Assembly (NCBI GenBank): GCA_019113175.1
Contig: DXHY01000077.1
Coordinates: 1 to 64,000, forward strand
DNA length: 64,000 nucleotides
Direction of reading: 5' to 3'
From: Candidatus Eisenbergiella stercoravium
Lineage (GTDB): Bacteria; Bacillota; Clostridia; Lachnospirales; Lachnospiraceae
Below the pieces are notes generated by a model. It had not been told where the DNA came from. It saw nothing but the letters and a program-made list of their open reading frames with translations, and did not search any database. A program made the translations under genes and the position numbers. Shown piece after piece: positions 44,603-53,936 of this stretch (within the stretch, counting starts at the first letter, position 1; each line of letters begins with the position of its first letter).

Positions 44603-47254
44603 ATGGCAGAGATGACACCGATGATGCGTAAGTATGTGGAGACGAAGGAACAGTATCCGGACTGTATTCTTTTTTACCGCCTCGGTGATTTTTACGAAAT
44701 GTTTTTTGATGACGCCCTGACGGCGTCAAGAGAGCTTGAAATTACGCTGACGGGGAAGGACTGCGGACTGGAGGAACGGGCGCCCATGTGCGGCGTCCCT
44801 TATCATGCGGTGGAAAGCTATCTGGGACGCCTGGTGAGCAAGGGCTACAAGGTGGCGATCTGCGAGCAGATGGAGGATCCGAAACAGGCGAAGGGACTGG
44901 TCCGCCGGGAAGTGGTGCGGATCGTCACGCCCGGAACCAATCTGAATCTTCCCACGCTGGAGGAGAACAGAAATAACTTCCTGATGTGCATCGCCTATTT
45001 TTCCGGAAAGGCGGGAATATCCGCCGCGGACGTGACGACGGGGGATTACTATCTGACGGAGGTGGAGGATAACCGGAAGCTGATGGATGAGATCATCCGT
45101 TATTCTCCGTCTGAAATCATCTGTAATGACGCCTTCCTGCTGAGCGGGATGGACCTGGAGGATCTGAAGGGAAGGCTTCGGATTTCCATTTCCTCTCTGG
45201 ATGCGCACTATTTTGACGAGGCCCTGTGCCGGAATGTGCTGATGGAGCATTTTCACGTGGGATCGCTTTCCGGGCTTGGAGTGGAGGAATTCCCCAACGG
45301 AATGATCGCTGCCGGAGCGCTTCTTTCCTATTTATATGAGACGCAGAAGATTCCGCTCAGCCATTTTACCCATATCGAGCCCTATCTGGTGAACCGCTAT
45401 ATGCTTCTGGACAGCTCCACCAGGAGAAATCTGGAGCTGACGGAGACGCTGCGGGAGAAGAACAAGAGAGGTTCCCTTCTGTGGGTCCTGGATAAAACCA
45501 AGACCGCCATGGGAGCCAGAATGCTCCGGTCCTTTCTGGAACAGCCGCTGGTGAAAAAGGCGGAAATGGAGGAACGGCTGGATGCAGTGGAGGCCTTCTG
45601 CAAGGATCCGCTCTCCAGGGACGAGATACGGGAATACTTAAATCCGGTTTATGACCTGGAACGGCTTCTGGGAAAGGTCAGCTATAAGACGGCGAATCCC
45701 AGGGATCTGATCGCCTTTCGCAGCTCCATGGAGATGCTGCCGCCCATCAAGACCGTGCTGAAGAATCTGCCCGGAGCCGCAAATCAGAAGATCGAGGAAG
45801 AGATTGACGGGCTGGAGGATCTGTGTGAGCTGATCCGGGATTCCATTGAGGAGGAGCCGCCGGTCTCCATCCGGGAAGGTGGCATGATCCGTGAGGGTTA
45901 CAATGAGGATGTGGACAACCTGCGCCGGGCCAGAACGGATGGAAAGACCTGGCTCGCCGATCTTGAAAACACGGAACGGGAGCGCACGGGGATCAAAAAC
46001 CTGAAGGTTAAATATAATAAGGTGTTCGGCTATTATCTGGAGGTAACCAAATCCTATCTGGATCTGGTCCCTGATGACTACACCAGGAAGCAGACGCTTA
46101 CCAATGCGGAGCGTTTCACCACGCCCAGACTGAAGGAACTGGAGGATACCATACTGAATGCGGAGGACAAGCTCTGCACGCTGGAATACGATCTGTTCTG
46201 TGAGATCCGGGACAAAATCGCCGCTCAGGTGGAACGCATTCAGACCACGGCGAAGGCCATTGCCAGGCTGGACGTGTTCTGTTCTCTTTCTCTTGTGGCG
46301 GAGCAGAACCATTATGTCAGACCCACCCTGAATGAAAAGGGGCTGATCAACATCAAGGATGGCAGACATCCTGTGGTGGAGAAGATGATCGACCACGACA
46401 TGTTCATCCCCAATGATACCTATCTGGACAATCATTCCCACCAGATCGCCGTGATCACGGGACCGAACATGGCCGGAAAGTCCACCTACATGCGCCAGAC
46501 CGCGCTGATCGTGCTGCTTGCGCAGATCGGAAGCTTTGTCCCCGCAAGGAAGGCGGACATCGGCGTGGTAGACCGGATCTTCACCAGAGTGGGCGCTTCT
46601 GACGATCTTGCCAGCGGACAGAGTACCTTCATGGTGGAAATGAGCGAGGTGGCGAATATTTTGAGAAACGCCACGAAGAACAGCCTGCTCATTCTGGATG
46701 AGATCGGACGGGGAACTTCTACCTTTGACGGCCTCGCCATCGCCTGGGCGGTGATCGAGCATATCAGCAACCGGAAGCTCCTTGGCGCGAAGACGCTCTT
46801 CGCCACTCATTATCATGAGCTGACGGAGCTGGAAGGCAAGATGAGCAATGTGAACAACTATTGCATCGCCGTCAAGGAAAAGGGAGATGACATTGTTTTT
46901 CTGAGAAAAATCATCAAGGGTGGGGCGGATAAAAGCTATGGCATCCAGGTGGCCAGACTTGCCGGCGTGCCGGATATGGTCATTGACCGGGCGAAGGAAA
47001 TCGTGGAGCAGCTTTCCGACAATGACATCACGGAAAAGGTGCAGAGCATCGCGGTTATGGATGGCACTTCAGCTTCCTCCAAAAAGCAGGAGCATTATGA
47101 TGAGGTGGATCTGGAGCAGATTTCCCTGTTTGATACGGTGACGGATGCGGATGTTCTGGAGGAGCTGAAAAATGTGGAAGTCAGCACCATGACCCCTCTG
47201 GATGCCCTCAATACCCTGTACCGCCTGCAGAATAAGCTGAAGAACCGTTGGTAG
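44603..47254 (+). CDS. mutS: DNA mismatch repair protein MutS
   Basis: Recognises mispaired bases and, with MutL, starts repair. The mismatch-reading motif Phe-x-Glu is in LGDFYEMFFDD near residue 35. Walker A is GPNMAGKSTYMRQ, Walker B LLILDEIGRGTSTFDGLAIAWA, and ATHYHELTELE follows. From ATG 44603 it has 883 residues, the normal size. The upstream frame extends to 44324 but crosses the promoter, and AAGGAG lies before 44603. The next gene, mutL, follows after a 203-base structured spacer. Confidence 0.96.
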   Translation: MAEMTPMMRKYVETKEQYPDCILFYRLGDFYEMFFDDALTASRELEITLTGKDCGLEERAPMCGVPYHAVESYLGRLVSKGYKVAICEQMEDPKQAKGLVRREVVRIVTPGTNLNLPTLEENRNNFLMCIAYFSGKAGISAADVTTGDYYLTEVEDNRKLMDEIIRYSPSEIICNDAFLLSGMDLEDLKGRLRISISSLDAHYFDEALCRNVLMEHFHVGSLSGLGVEEFPNGMIAAGALLSYLYETQKIPLSHFTHIEPYLVNRYMLLDSSTRRNLELTETLREKNKRGSLLWVLDKTKTAMGARMLRSFLEQPLVKKAEMEERLDAVEAFCKDPLSRDEIREYLNPVYDLERLLGKVSYKTANPRDLIAFRSSMEMLPPIKTVLKNLPGAANQKIEEEIDGLEDLCELIRDSIEEEPPVSIREGGMIREGYNEDVDNLRRARTDGKTWLADLENTERERTGIKNLKVKYNKVFGYYLEVTKSYLDLVPDDYTRKQTLTNAERFTTPRLKELEDTILNAEDKLCTLEYDLFCEIRDKIAAQVERIQTTAKAIARLDVFCSLSLVAEQNHYVRPTLNEKGLINIKDGRHPVVEKMIDHDMFIPNDTYLDNHSHQIAVITGPNMAGKSTYMRQTALIVLLAQIGSFVPARKADIGVVDRIFTRVGASDDLASGQSTFMVEMSEVANILRNATKNSLLILDEIGRGTSTFDGLAIAWAVIEHISNRKLLGAKTLFATHYHELTELEGKMSNVNNYCIAVKEKGDDIVFLRKIIKGGADKSYGIQVARLAGVPDMVIDRAKEIVEQLSDNDITEKVQSIAVMDGTSASSKKQEHYDEVDLEQISLFDTVTDADVLEELKNVEVSTMTPLDALNTLYRLQNKLKNRW

Positions 47255-47329
47255 TACGGGAAGAATTTCTAAGCCGTCAAAGGACGCCGGCTAAGAAATT
47301 CTACGGGCTGTACCAGCCCTTTCCCGTAC
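47254..47329 (+). other. Nested inverted repeats directly after mutS (possible three-way junction)
   Basis: Outer arms GTACGGGAA (47254-47262) and TTCCCGTAC (47321-47329) pair exactly. Inside, 47262-47276 pairs with 47288-47302 over 15 positions with one mismatch (AGAATTTCTAAGCCG against CGGCTAAGAAATTCT). GGGCTG-TAC-CAGCCC (47305-47319) forms a third stem. The pattern predicts a compact branched RNA or a cruciform. There is no T-run. Confidence 0.75.
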
Positions 47330-47330
47330 A

Positions 47331-47376
47331 GAAGAATGGCTCCCATTCAGGAGAGCCTGAATGGGAGCCATTCTTC
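47331..47376 (+). other. Perfect 21-bp hairpin in the mutS-mutL spacer
   Basis: 47331-47351 is the exact reverse complement of 47356-47376, with a 4-base AGAG loop. The arm begins GAAGAATGGC, as in the hairpin at 35654. With no T-run it is not a standard terminator. Confidence 0.85.
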
Positions 47377-47446
47377 GGGGGTGCTGGCGGCGGAGAGAGG
47401 GCCTGAACGGGAACCTTTCTTCCAGGGTGTTGGCAGGGGGAACGGA
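47355..47446 (+). repeat. Imperfect tandem duplication, period 46 bases
   Basis: Units 47355-47400 and 47401-47446 both start GCCTGAA and agree at 29 of the first 36 positions by eye. The first unit supplies the right arm of the 21-bp hairpin. The second ends 11 bases before mutL and includes its upstream region. Confidence 0.6.
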
Positions 47447-47457
47447 AGGAGATTATT

Positions 47458-49476
47458 ATGGCAGAGATCAGACTGCTTGACAGCAATACGATAGACAAGA
47501 TTGCGGCGGGCGAGGTGGTGGAGCGTCCTTCCAGCGTGGTGAAGGAGCTTGTGGAAAATGCCATGGACGCGGGGGCGGACGCCGTAACGGTGGAAATCCG
47601 GGACGGAGGCTGCTCCTTCATCCGTGTGACGGACAATGGAGACGGTATCGAGAAGGAGCAGATCCGGAAGGCCTTTTTCCGCCATGCCACCAGCAAGATC
47701 AGCACGGCGGAGGATCTGTATCACATCCACAGTCTGGGGTTCCGTGGAGAGGCGCTTTCCAGCATTGCGGCGGTTTCCATGGTGGAGCTGATTACCAAAA
47801 CACGGGATTCACTCACCGGAATCCATTACCGGCTGGACGGCGGTGTAGAGAAGGAATTCTCTGAAATCGGCGCGCCGGAAGGCACAACGATGATCGCAAG
47901 GGAACTTTTTTTCAATACGCCGGTGCGGAAGAAGTTTCTGAAAACCCCGGCGACAGAAGGAAGCTATGTCTCCGACCTGATGGAGCACCTGGCCCTGTCG
48001 CGGCCGGATGTGGCCTTTCAGTTCATGGTGAACGGAAACGTCCGTTTCCATACATCGGGAAACGGGGATCTGAAGGAGATCATCTACCGCATTTACGGCA
48101 GGGAAATCGCCGGACAGCTTCTGCCGTTTCATGCACAGATGGAAGGGCTGTCCATTGATGGCTTTCTGGGAAGTCCTTCCGTGGTGCGCTCCAACCGGAA
48201 TTTTGAATTTTTCTTTGTCAACGGAAGATATATCAGAAGCCCTCTGCTGTCGAAGGGGCTGGAGGCCGGATATAAGGCTTATCTGATGCAGCATAAATTT
48301 CCCTTTGCGCTTCTGCATCTGACCTCAGACCCGGAAAATATCGATGTGAACGTGCATCCCTCCAAGATGGAGGTGCGTTTTCATGACCAGCCCGGCCTTT
48401 ACGCCTTTCTGGAGGAGCAGGTGAGATCGGCTCTGCGCAGCCGGGAAATGATTCCGGACGTGACGCTGGATGAGCCTGCGGCCGGAAGAAAAAAGGAGCC
48501 GTCCGTCCCGAAAGAGCCGCCCGTAAAGGGAGAACAGACGAAAAGAGAAGCGCGGAAAGAAACGGCTGTTCCCCCGATGCCGCCTGTAGCGCAGCGCAGA
48601 CCGGCTCCCGCGGCTGTTACAGAGACAGAGCCGAAAGCCCGGGTACCTGCGGCAGAGAACCGGGCACCGGAGAATCCTGCGGCGGAAAACTCTGCGCCGG
48701 AAAGGCCTGCACCAAAGGCGGAGCCTGCCGCAAGGAGGGAAAGGCCGGAAGCGCCCCAGCCCTTTGAAACGGCCAGACGTTCCCGCCTGCTTCAGGAGGA
48801 AGAGGCGCAATATGAGGCGCAATTTAAGGGGCAGTACAAAATTTCAGAAGCGAAGCAGATGGAGCTGTTTGACGGGAAGCTTCTGAGCGAGGAGGCCGCA
48901 AAAAGCTATCGGATCATCGGCCAGGTGTTCGATACCTACTGGCTGGTGCAGTATGAGGACCGGCTTCTCATTATCGATCAGCACGCGGCCCATGAAAAGG
49001 TGAAATATGAGGCTCTGGTGAAAAAGCTTCGTGAGGGGCAGGTGGACAGCCAGAATCTGGCGCCTCCGCTTATTCTGAATCTGTCCGCCATGGAGGCGCA
49101 CACGCTTTCAGAGTACAGGGAGTATTTCGCCAAAATGGGCTTTGAAATTGAGGATTTCGGCGGAAATGCCGTGGCGGTGCGTGCGGTTCCCTGCGATCTG
49201 TACGGGCATTATGAAAAGGATTTCCTGCAGGGAATTCTGGATGAGCTTGAGGAGGAGCCGCCGCGGGGAACGCCTGCCGTCATCGCGGAAAAGCTGGCCT
49301 CCATGGCCTGCAAATCGGCGGTGAAGGGAAACATGCGCCTTTCCGTAAAGGAGATGGAGGCTCTGCTGGATCAGCTTCTCAGTCTGGAGAATCCCTACCA
49401 TTGTCCGCACGGGCGGCCGACCATCATCACCATGAGCAGATATGAGCTGGAAAAGAAGTTTAAGAGGATCGTCTGA
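47458..49476 (+). CDS. mutL: DNA mismatch repair protein MutL
   Basis: Couples mismatch recognition to strand nicking. The GHKL ATPase has VVKELVENAMDAGAD, VTDNGDGI and GFRGEALSS. A long Pro/Ala/Glu-rich linker spans about residues 340-440. The C-terminal domain has the metal-binding endonuclease motif IDQHAAHEKVKYE (DQHA-x2-E-x4-E) plus CPHGRPTI, so it probably nicks DNA itself like B. subtilis MutL, fitting a genome without MutH. Length 672. ATG 47458 follows GGAAGGAG. Its stop abuts miaA with no spacer. Confidence 0.96.
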   Translation: MAEIRLLDSNTIDKIAAGEVVERPSSVVKELVENAMDAGADAVTVEIRDGGCSFIRVTDNGDGIEKEQIRKAFFRHATSKISTAEDLYHIHSLGFRGEALSSIAAVSMVELITKTRDSLTGIHYRLDGGVEKEFSEIGAPEGTTMIARELFFNTPVRKKFLKTPATEGSYVSDLMEHLALSRPDVAFQFMVNGNVRFHTSGNGDLKEIIYRIYGREIAGQLLPFHAQMEGLSIDGFLGSPSVVRSNRNFEFFFVNGRYIRSPLLSKGLEAGYKAYLMQHKFPFALLHLTSDPENIDVNVHPSKMEVRFHDQPGLYAFLEEQVRSALRSREMIPDVTLDEPAAGRKKEPSVPKEPPVKGEQTKREARKETAVPPMPPVAQRRPAPAAVTETEPKARVPAAENRAPENPAAENSAPERPAPKAEPAARRERPEAPQPFETARRSRLLQEEEAQYEAQFKGQYKISEAKQMELFDGKLLSEEAAKSYRIIGQVFDTYWLVQYEDRLLIIDQHAAHEKVKYEALVKKLREGQVDSQNLAPPLILNLSAMEAHTLSEYREYFAKMGFEIEDFGGNAVAVRAVPCDLYGHYEKDFLQGILDELEEEPPRGTPAVIAEKLASMACKSAVKGNMRLSVKEMEALLDQLLSLENPYHCPHGRPTIITMSRYELEKKFKRIV

Positions 49477-50451
49477 ATGAAAGAGGAAACAGCGAAACAG
49501 CCGTTAATCATCCTGACGGGGCCGACGGCGGTGGGAAAGACGGCGCTTTCCATAAAACTGGCAGAGAGGGTGGGCGGAGAGATCATCTCCGCCGATTCCA
49601 TGCAGGTATACAGACATATGGATATCGGATCGGCCAAAATCCGTCCGGATGAAATGGCGGGTATTCCGCATCATCTGATTGACATTCTGGAGCCCTGGGA
49701 GGAATTTAACGTCACCGTTTTTCAAAGAAAAGCGAAGGAAGCGATTGCGGATATCCGAAGCAGGGGGCGTGTTCCTGTCCTTACAGGGGGGACGGGATTT
49801 TATATACAGGCTGTACTGTATGACATCGATTTTACGGAAAACGCGGAGGACACCTCCATCCGGGAAGCGCTGGAGCGGACGGCCCGGGAAAAAGGGGCGG
49901 AATATCTGCACCAGATGTTACGGGAGGTGGATCCGCAGTCTGCGGCCCGGATCCATGCCAATAACGTCAAGCGGGTGGTGCGCGCGCTGGAATTCTTTAT
50001 GCAGACCGGGCAGAAGATTTCCGAACACAACGAACGGGAACGCGGGCGGGAGAGCGCCTACAATTCCTGTTACTTTGTCCTGAACGACAGCAGAGAAGCC
50101 GTTTATGCAAGGATTGACCGCCGGGTGGACAAAATGCTTGCGGAGGGCCTGGTGGAAGAGGTGAAGGCGCTGAAGAAAATGGGCTGTACCAGGGATATGG
50201 TGTCCATGCAGGGCCTCGGCTATAAGGAAATACTGGGATATCTGGATGGAGAATATGACCTGGACCGTGCGGTATACCTGATCAAACGGGATACCAGACA
50301 CTTCGCCAAGAGACAGCTGACCTGGTTTCGCAGGGAGCGGGATGTGATCTGGCTGGACCGCCGTGATTTTGCATCGGAAGAAGAGATTCTTGACCGTATG
50401 CTTCAGGACTGTACGGACAGAAAGCTTTTTGTGAAAAAAGAACTATTGTGA
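49477..50451 (+). CDS. miaA: tRNA dimethylallyltransferase
   Basis: Adds the dimethylallyl group to A37 of UNN-reading tRNAs, the step before MiaB. The P-loop is GPTAVGKTALS, with SADSMQVYRHMDIGSAK, GGTGFYIQA and KRDTRHFAKRQLTWFRRE. Length 324. ATG 49477 follows the mutL stop immediately; its ribosome binding site AAGAGG lies within mutL, so translation is coupled. Confidence 0.96.
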   Translation: MKEETAKQPLIILTGPTAVGKTALSIKLAERVGGEIISADSMQVYRHMDIGSAKIRPDEMAGIPHHLIDILEPWEEFNVTVFQRKAKEAIADIRSRGRVPVLTGGTGFYIQAVLYDIDFTENAEDTSIREALERTAREKGAEYLHQMLREVDPQSAARIHANNVKRVVRALEFFMQTGQKISEHNERERGRESAYNSCYFVLNDSREAVYARIDRRVDKMLAEGLVEEVKALKKMGCTRDMVSMQGLGYKEILGYLDGEYDLDRAVYLIKRDTRHFAKRQLTWFRRERDVIWLDRRDFASEEEILDRMLQDCTDRKLFVKKELL

Positions 50452-50467
50452 AAAGAGGATTTTTAAA

Positions 50468-51778
50468 ATGACAATGGAAAAAGGAATGGAGGAGGCCTCC
50501 ATTACGGATTTTTATCAGGAAATGGGGATTTCAGGTGAGGTCTGCGTCTTTGGAGAACAGGTGCTCGCTTCTCTGGAGGAGCGGTTTAAAAAGATCGATG
50601 AGACGGCAGAATACAATCAGATGAAGGTGCTGAAGGCCATGCAGGACAACAGGGTGAGCGAGGCCTGTCTGCTCGGAACCACCGGATATGGTTATAATGA
50701 CCTGGGCAGGGATACGCTGGAGGCGGTTTACGCTTCCGTGTTCCATACGGAGGACGCGCTGGTGCGCCCGCAGATCACCTGCGGCACTCATGCGCTGGCG
50801 CTGGCGCTTCTGTCAAACCTGAGGCCCGGGGATGAACTGCTTTCTCCGGTAGGAAAGCCCTACGATACGCTGGAGGAGGTGATCGGCATCCGGGAGTCCG
50901 CCGGCTCGCTGAAGGAATACGGGATCAGCTATCGGCAGGTGGATCTCCTTGCGGACGGAAGCTTTGATTACGAAGGCATCCGCAGCGCGCTGAACGAAAA
51001 GACGAAGCTGGTCACCATCCAGCGTTCCAAAGGCTATCAGACCCGGCCCACCCTTTCCGTTTCCGCCATCGGAGAGCTGATTTCCTTTATTAAGGGAATC
51101 CGTCCTGATGTGATCTGTATGGTGGACAACTGCTATGGGGAATTTGTGGAACGGATCGAGCCCACGGATGTGGGAGCGGATATGTGTGTTGGTTCCCTGA
51201 TCAAGAATCCGGGCGGCGGGCTTGCACCCATCGGCGGCTACATTGTGGGAAGAAAGGACTGCGTGGAGAACGCGGCCCGTCGTCTGACCTCTCCGGGACT
51301 GGGCAAGGAGGTGGGCGCGTCCCTGGGCATCCTGCCTCAGTTCTACCAGGGCTTTTTCCTGGCGCCGACGGTGACGGCGGGGGCTTTAAAGGGCGCGATT
51401 TTTGCGGCAAACCTGTTTGAGAGGCTAGGGCTTCCCGTGGTGCCGGACGGCTCGGAGAGCCGGCATGACATCATTCAGGCCGTCACCTTCAATGACCCGA
51501 AGGGACTGATCGCCTTCTGTGAGGGCATTCAGGCCGCTGCGCCCGTGGACAGCTTTGTGGTGCCGGAGCCCTGGGATATGCCGGGCTATGACAGCCAGGT
51601 GATCATGGCAGCCGGAGCCTTTGTGTCCGGTTCCTCCATCGAGCTTTCCGCGGATGGTCCTCTGAAGCCGCCCTATGCGGTCTATTTTCAGGGAGGACTC
51701 ACCTGGCCCCATGCCAAATTTGGCATTCTGAAGGCACTGCAGCGCTGCGTGGATGCGAAAACGGTGAAACTTCCCTGA
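50468..51778 (+). CDS. PLP-dependent aluminium-resistance/methionine gamma-lyase-like protein
   Basis: The 436-residue protein belongs to the COG4100/YnbB family. It shows LLGTTGYGYNDLGRDTLE, RPQITCGTHALALAL, VDNCYGEFVE and the likely PLP lysine in GSLIKNPGGGLAPIGGYI. It is often called aluminium resistance protein, but the true reaction is uncertain; a C-S lyase role is plausible by relation to cystathionine enzymes. It follows miaA by 16 bases, as in many Firmicutes, with AGAGGA before ATG 50468. Confidence 0.9.
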   Translation: MTMEKGMEEASITDFYQEMGISGEVCVFGEQVLASLEERFKKIDETAEYNQMKVLKAMQDNRVSEACLLGTTGYGYNDLGRDTLEAVYASVFHTEDALVRPQITCGTHALALALLSNLRPGDELLSPVGKPYDTLEEVIGIRESAGSLKEYGISYRQVDLLADGSFDYEGIRSALNEKTKLVTIQRSKGYQTRPTLSVSAIGELISFIKGIRPDVICMVDNCYGEFVERIEPTDVGADMCVGSLIKNPGGGLAPIGGYIVGRKDCVENAARRLTSPGLGKEVGASLGILPQFYQGFFLAPTVTAGALKGAIFAANLFERLGLPVVPDGSESRHDIIQAVTFNDPKGLIAFCEGIQAAAPVDSFVVPEPWDMPGYDSQVIMAAGAFVSGSSIELSADGPLKPPYAVYFQGGLTWPHAKFGILKALQRCVDAKTVKLP

Positions 51779-51890
51779 AAATGCTGTCGAATGGAGCGAA
51801 GCTTCCGCCGAAATTTTTCCCATTCGCTTCTATACATGAATTTGGAAGTATGATAATATAAGTAATGGCAAAACCTGTAAGGATAAACGG

Positions 51891-52139
51891 ATGAAGAAGA
51901 TGAAGAGTAAAAACGGATGGACCTGTCTGCTTCTTGTGCTTGCCGGAGTGGTGCTCGGCGGTTTTATCGGGAGCCTTTTTCCCTCAAGCATTCTGAATTT
52001 CGGACAGACCTTTGGACTGACCAGCCCGATGGTTCTGGATCTCGGTATTCTGACCATCACCTTTGCGCTGACCATTAAGATTACGATTGCGAGTATTCTG
52101 GGGATTGTGCTCGCGCTGGTTATCTACCGCCTTCTTTGA
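51891..52139 (+). CDS. DUF4321 small membrane protein
   Basis: The 82-residue protein has two hydrophobic helices (WTCLLLVLAGVVLGGFIGSLF and ITIASILGIVLALVIYRLL) around a short loop, as in DUF4321. It often lies beside radC and mre genes in Clostridia. The function is unknown. ATG 51891 is preceded by AAGGATAAACGG. Confidence 0.85.
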   Translation: MKKMKSKNGWTCLLLVLAGVVLGGFIGSLFPSSILNFGQTFGLTSPMVLDLGILTITFALTIKITIASILGIVLALVIYRLL

Positions 52140-52207
52140 TTCCGGATAGAGAAGGTTTTCCGCCCTTTTGAAATAAGCGTTCGGAAACGTGGAAGAAAAG
52201 GGGCAGT

Positions 52208-52909
52208 ATGAATCAAACAAAAGAAAAACAACCATGCTATGAAGAGATGAAGCCTTATGAGAAGTTTCTGGCCGAAGGCCCGGAACATCTTACGGAGGCG
52301 GAGCTGCTGGCGATTATCATCCGCACGGGAACGAAAACGGTGGACTCCCTGCAGCTCGCCAGACAGGTGCTGTCCCTGCCGAAGGGGCAGGAAAAGGGAC
52401 TTCTGGGACTTCAGTATCTGTCCGTCGCTGATCTGTGCAGGGTCAGCGGAATCGGTGAGGTGAAAGCGGTGAAGATCAAGTGTCTCATCGAGCTTTCCCG
52501 TCGGCTTTCCATGGCGGACAGGCGCGACCGCCTTCAGTTTACAAGACCTGAAACCGTGGCAGACTATTATATGGAGCGCATGCGGTACCTGCAGACGGAG
52601 GAGGTAATCCTCGTGATGACCGATAACAAGAACCGTCTGATCTGTGACCGGGTGCTGTCCAAGGGAACGGTGAACTGTTCCCTGATGTCTCCCCGTGAGG
52701 TCTTTCTGGTGGCGCTGGAATACCATGCGGTACATATCCTGCTGATCCACAATCACCCCAGCGGCGATGCGGCGCCCAGCAGACAGGATATTGAAATTAC
52801 GGAGCATCTTGCCAGGCTGTGTGACATGATGCAGCTTCCCCTTCTGGATCACATCATCGTGGGGGATGGCTGCTATGTGAGCTTTAAGGAATCCGGCCTG
52901 CTGAAATAA
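52208..52909 (+). CDS. radC: RadC/YsxA family JAMM-domain protein
   Basis: The 233-residue protein has helix-hairpin-helix elements (VSGIGEVKAVKIK) and the JAMM metal motif HNHPSGDAAPSRQD with an upstream Glu. It was once thought to act in DNA repair, but that is not supported in several species. It directly precedes mreB, the usual Firmicute order. ATG 52208 follows GGGGCAG. Confidence 0.94.
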   Translation: MNQTKEKQPCYEEMKPYEKFLAEGPEHLTEAELLAIIIRTGTKTVDSLQLARQVLSLPKGQEKGLLGLQYLSVADLCRVSGIGEVKAVKIKCLIELSRRLSMADRRDRLQFTRPETVADYYMERMRYLQTEEVILVMTDNKNRLICDRVLSKGTVNCSLMSPREVFLVALEYHAVHILLIHNHPSGDAAPSRQDIEITEHLARLCDMMQLPLLDHIIVGDGCYVSFKESGLLK

Positions 52910-52925
52910 GGAAGGAGAAATCATT

Positions 52926-53936
52926 TTGTCTACGAATGCTTTTGGAATCGATCTGGGTACGAGCAATATCAAGATTTACAGCGCGGCGGACGATCATATC
53001 ATGATCGAGAAGAACATGATCGCGATCCAGAATAAGAAGAATATTTTTGCCTATGGGGATTCCGCCTATGAAATGTATGAGAAGGCGCCGGGAAATATTC
53101 AGATTTCCTATCCCCTCTGCAACGGCGTGATTGCCGATATCCGGAACATGGAAACGCTGATCCGTTTCTTCATCACGGATATATCCAAGGGAAACGTGAA
53201 GCCTGCGGACTATTATATCGCGGTACCCACCGATATCACGGAGGTGGAGAAAAGGGCCTTCTACGATCTGATCAAGGATGCCAACGTGAAGGCGAAAAAG
53301 ATCATGGTGGTGGAGAAGGCGGTAGCTGACGGCCTTGGACTTGATATTGACGTAAAGAATTCCCAGGGCGTTCTGGTTGTAGACGTGGGACATGACACCA
53401 CGGAGGTTTCCATCCTCTCCCTCGGCGGCATCGTTCTGAGCCGGCTGATCAAGACGGGAGGGCTGAAGTTTGACGAGGCGATCCGGGGGGCGGTCCGTAA
53501 GGAATACGGCCTTCTGATCGGCGGAAAGACGGCGGAGGGAATCAAGAAATCGCTGGCCGGTCTGGAAGAGGCCGGAACGGGAGCGCAGGTATTCGGCCGC
53601 GACATTGTGACCGGTCTTCCTGTGGAAAGGGAGATCCCCTCAGATCTGGTGGTTTCCTGCCTTGAGGAGCATTTCAACACAATTATCGACTGCGTGAAAG
53701 TGATCCTGGAACGTACGCCTCCGGAGCTCGGCGCAGACATTTACCGCCATGGCATTTATCTGACGGGAGGAGCATCCCAGATCAGCCATCTGGCGGATAA
53801 ACTGAAAAACAGCACGGGCCTTAAGGTGAATGTGGCGGAGCGCCCGGTTGAAAGCGTGGTGCTGGGGCTTGCCAAGATCCTGAATGACGACAATTACAAG
53901 TCGGTTGCCTATGCGATCGAAGGGATGGGTAAATGA
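52926..53936 (+). CDS. mreB: Rod-shape actin homologue MreB/Mbl
   Basis: This cytoskeletal ATPase guides lateral wall synthesis. The actin-fold phosphate loop is FGIDLGTSNIKIY, with VLVVDVGHDTTEVSIL and GIYLTGGASQISHL. At 336 residues it is normal. The TTG start at 52926 has AAGGAG at 52912-52917. Its stop overlaps the mreC start by four bases (ATGA), so the two are coupled. Confidence 0.94.
   Translation: MSTNAFGIDLGTSNIKIYSAADDHIMIEKNMIAIQNKKNIFAYGDSAYEMYEKAPGNIQISYPLCNGVIADIRNMETLIRFFITDISKGNVKPADYYIAVPTDITEVEKRAFYDLIKDANVKAKKIMVVEKAVADGLGLDIDVKNSQGVLVVDVGHDTTEVSILSLGGIVLSRLIKTGGLKFDEAIRGAVRKEYGLLIGGKTAEGIKKSLAGLEEAGTGAQVFGRDIVTGLPVEREIPSDLVVSCLEEHFNTIIDCVKVILERTPPELGADIYRHGIYLTGGASQISHLADKLKNSTGLKVNVAERPVESVVLGLAKILNDDNYKSVAYAIEGMGK

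Noticed and set aside
51788-51826. Inverted repeat CGAATGG/CCATTCG after the PLP gene
   Set aside because: Seven pairs with a 25-base loop and T-run inside the loop rather than after; not a convincing terminator.
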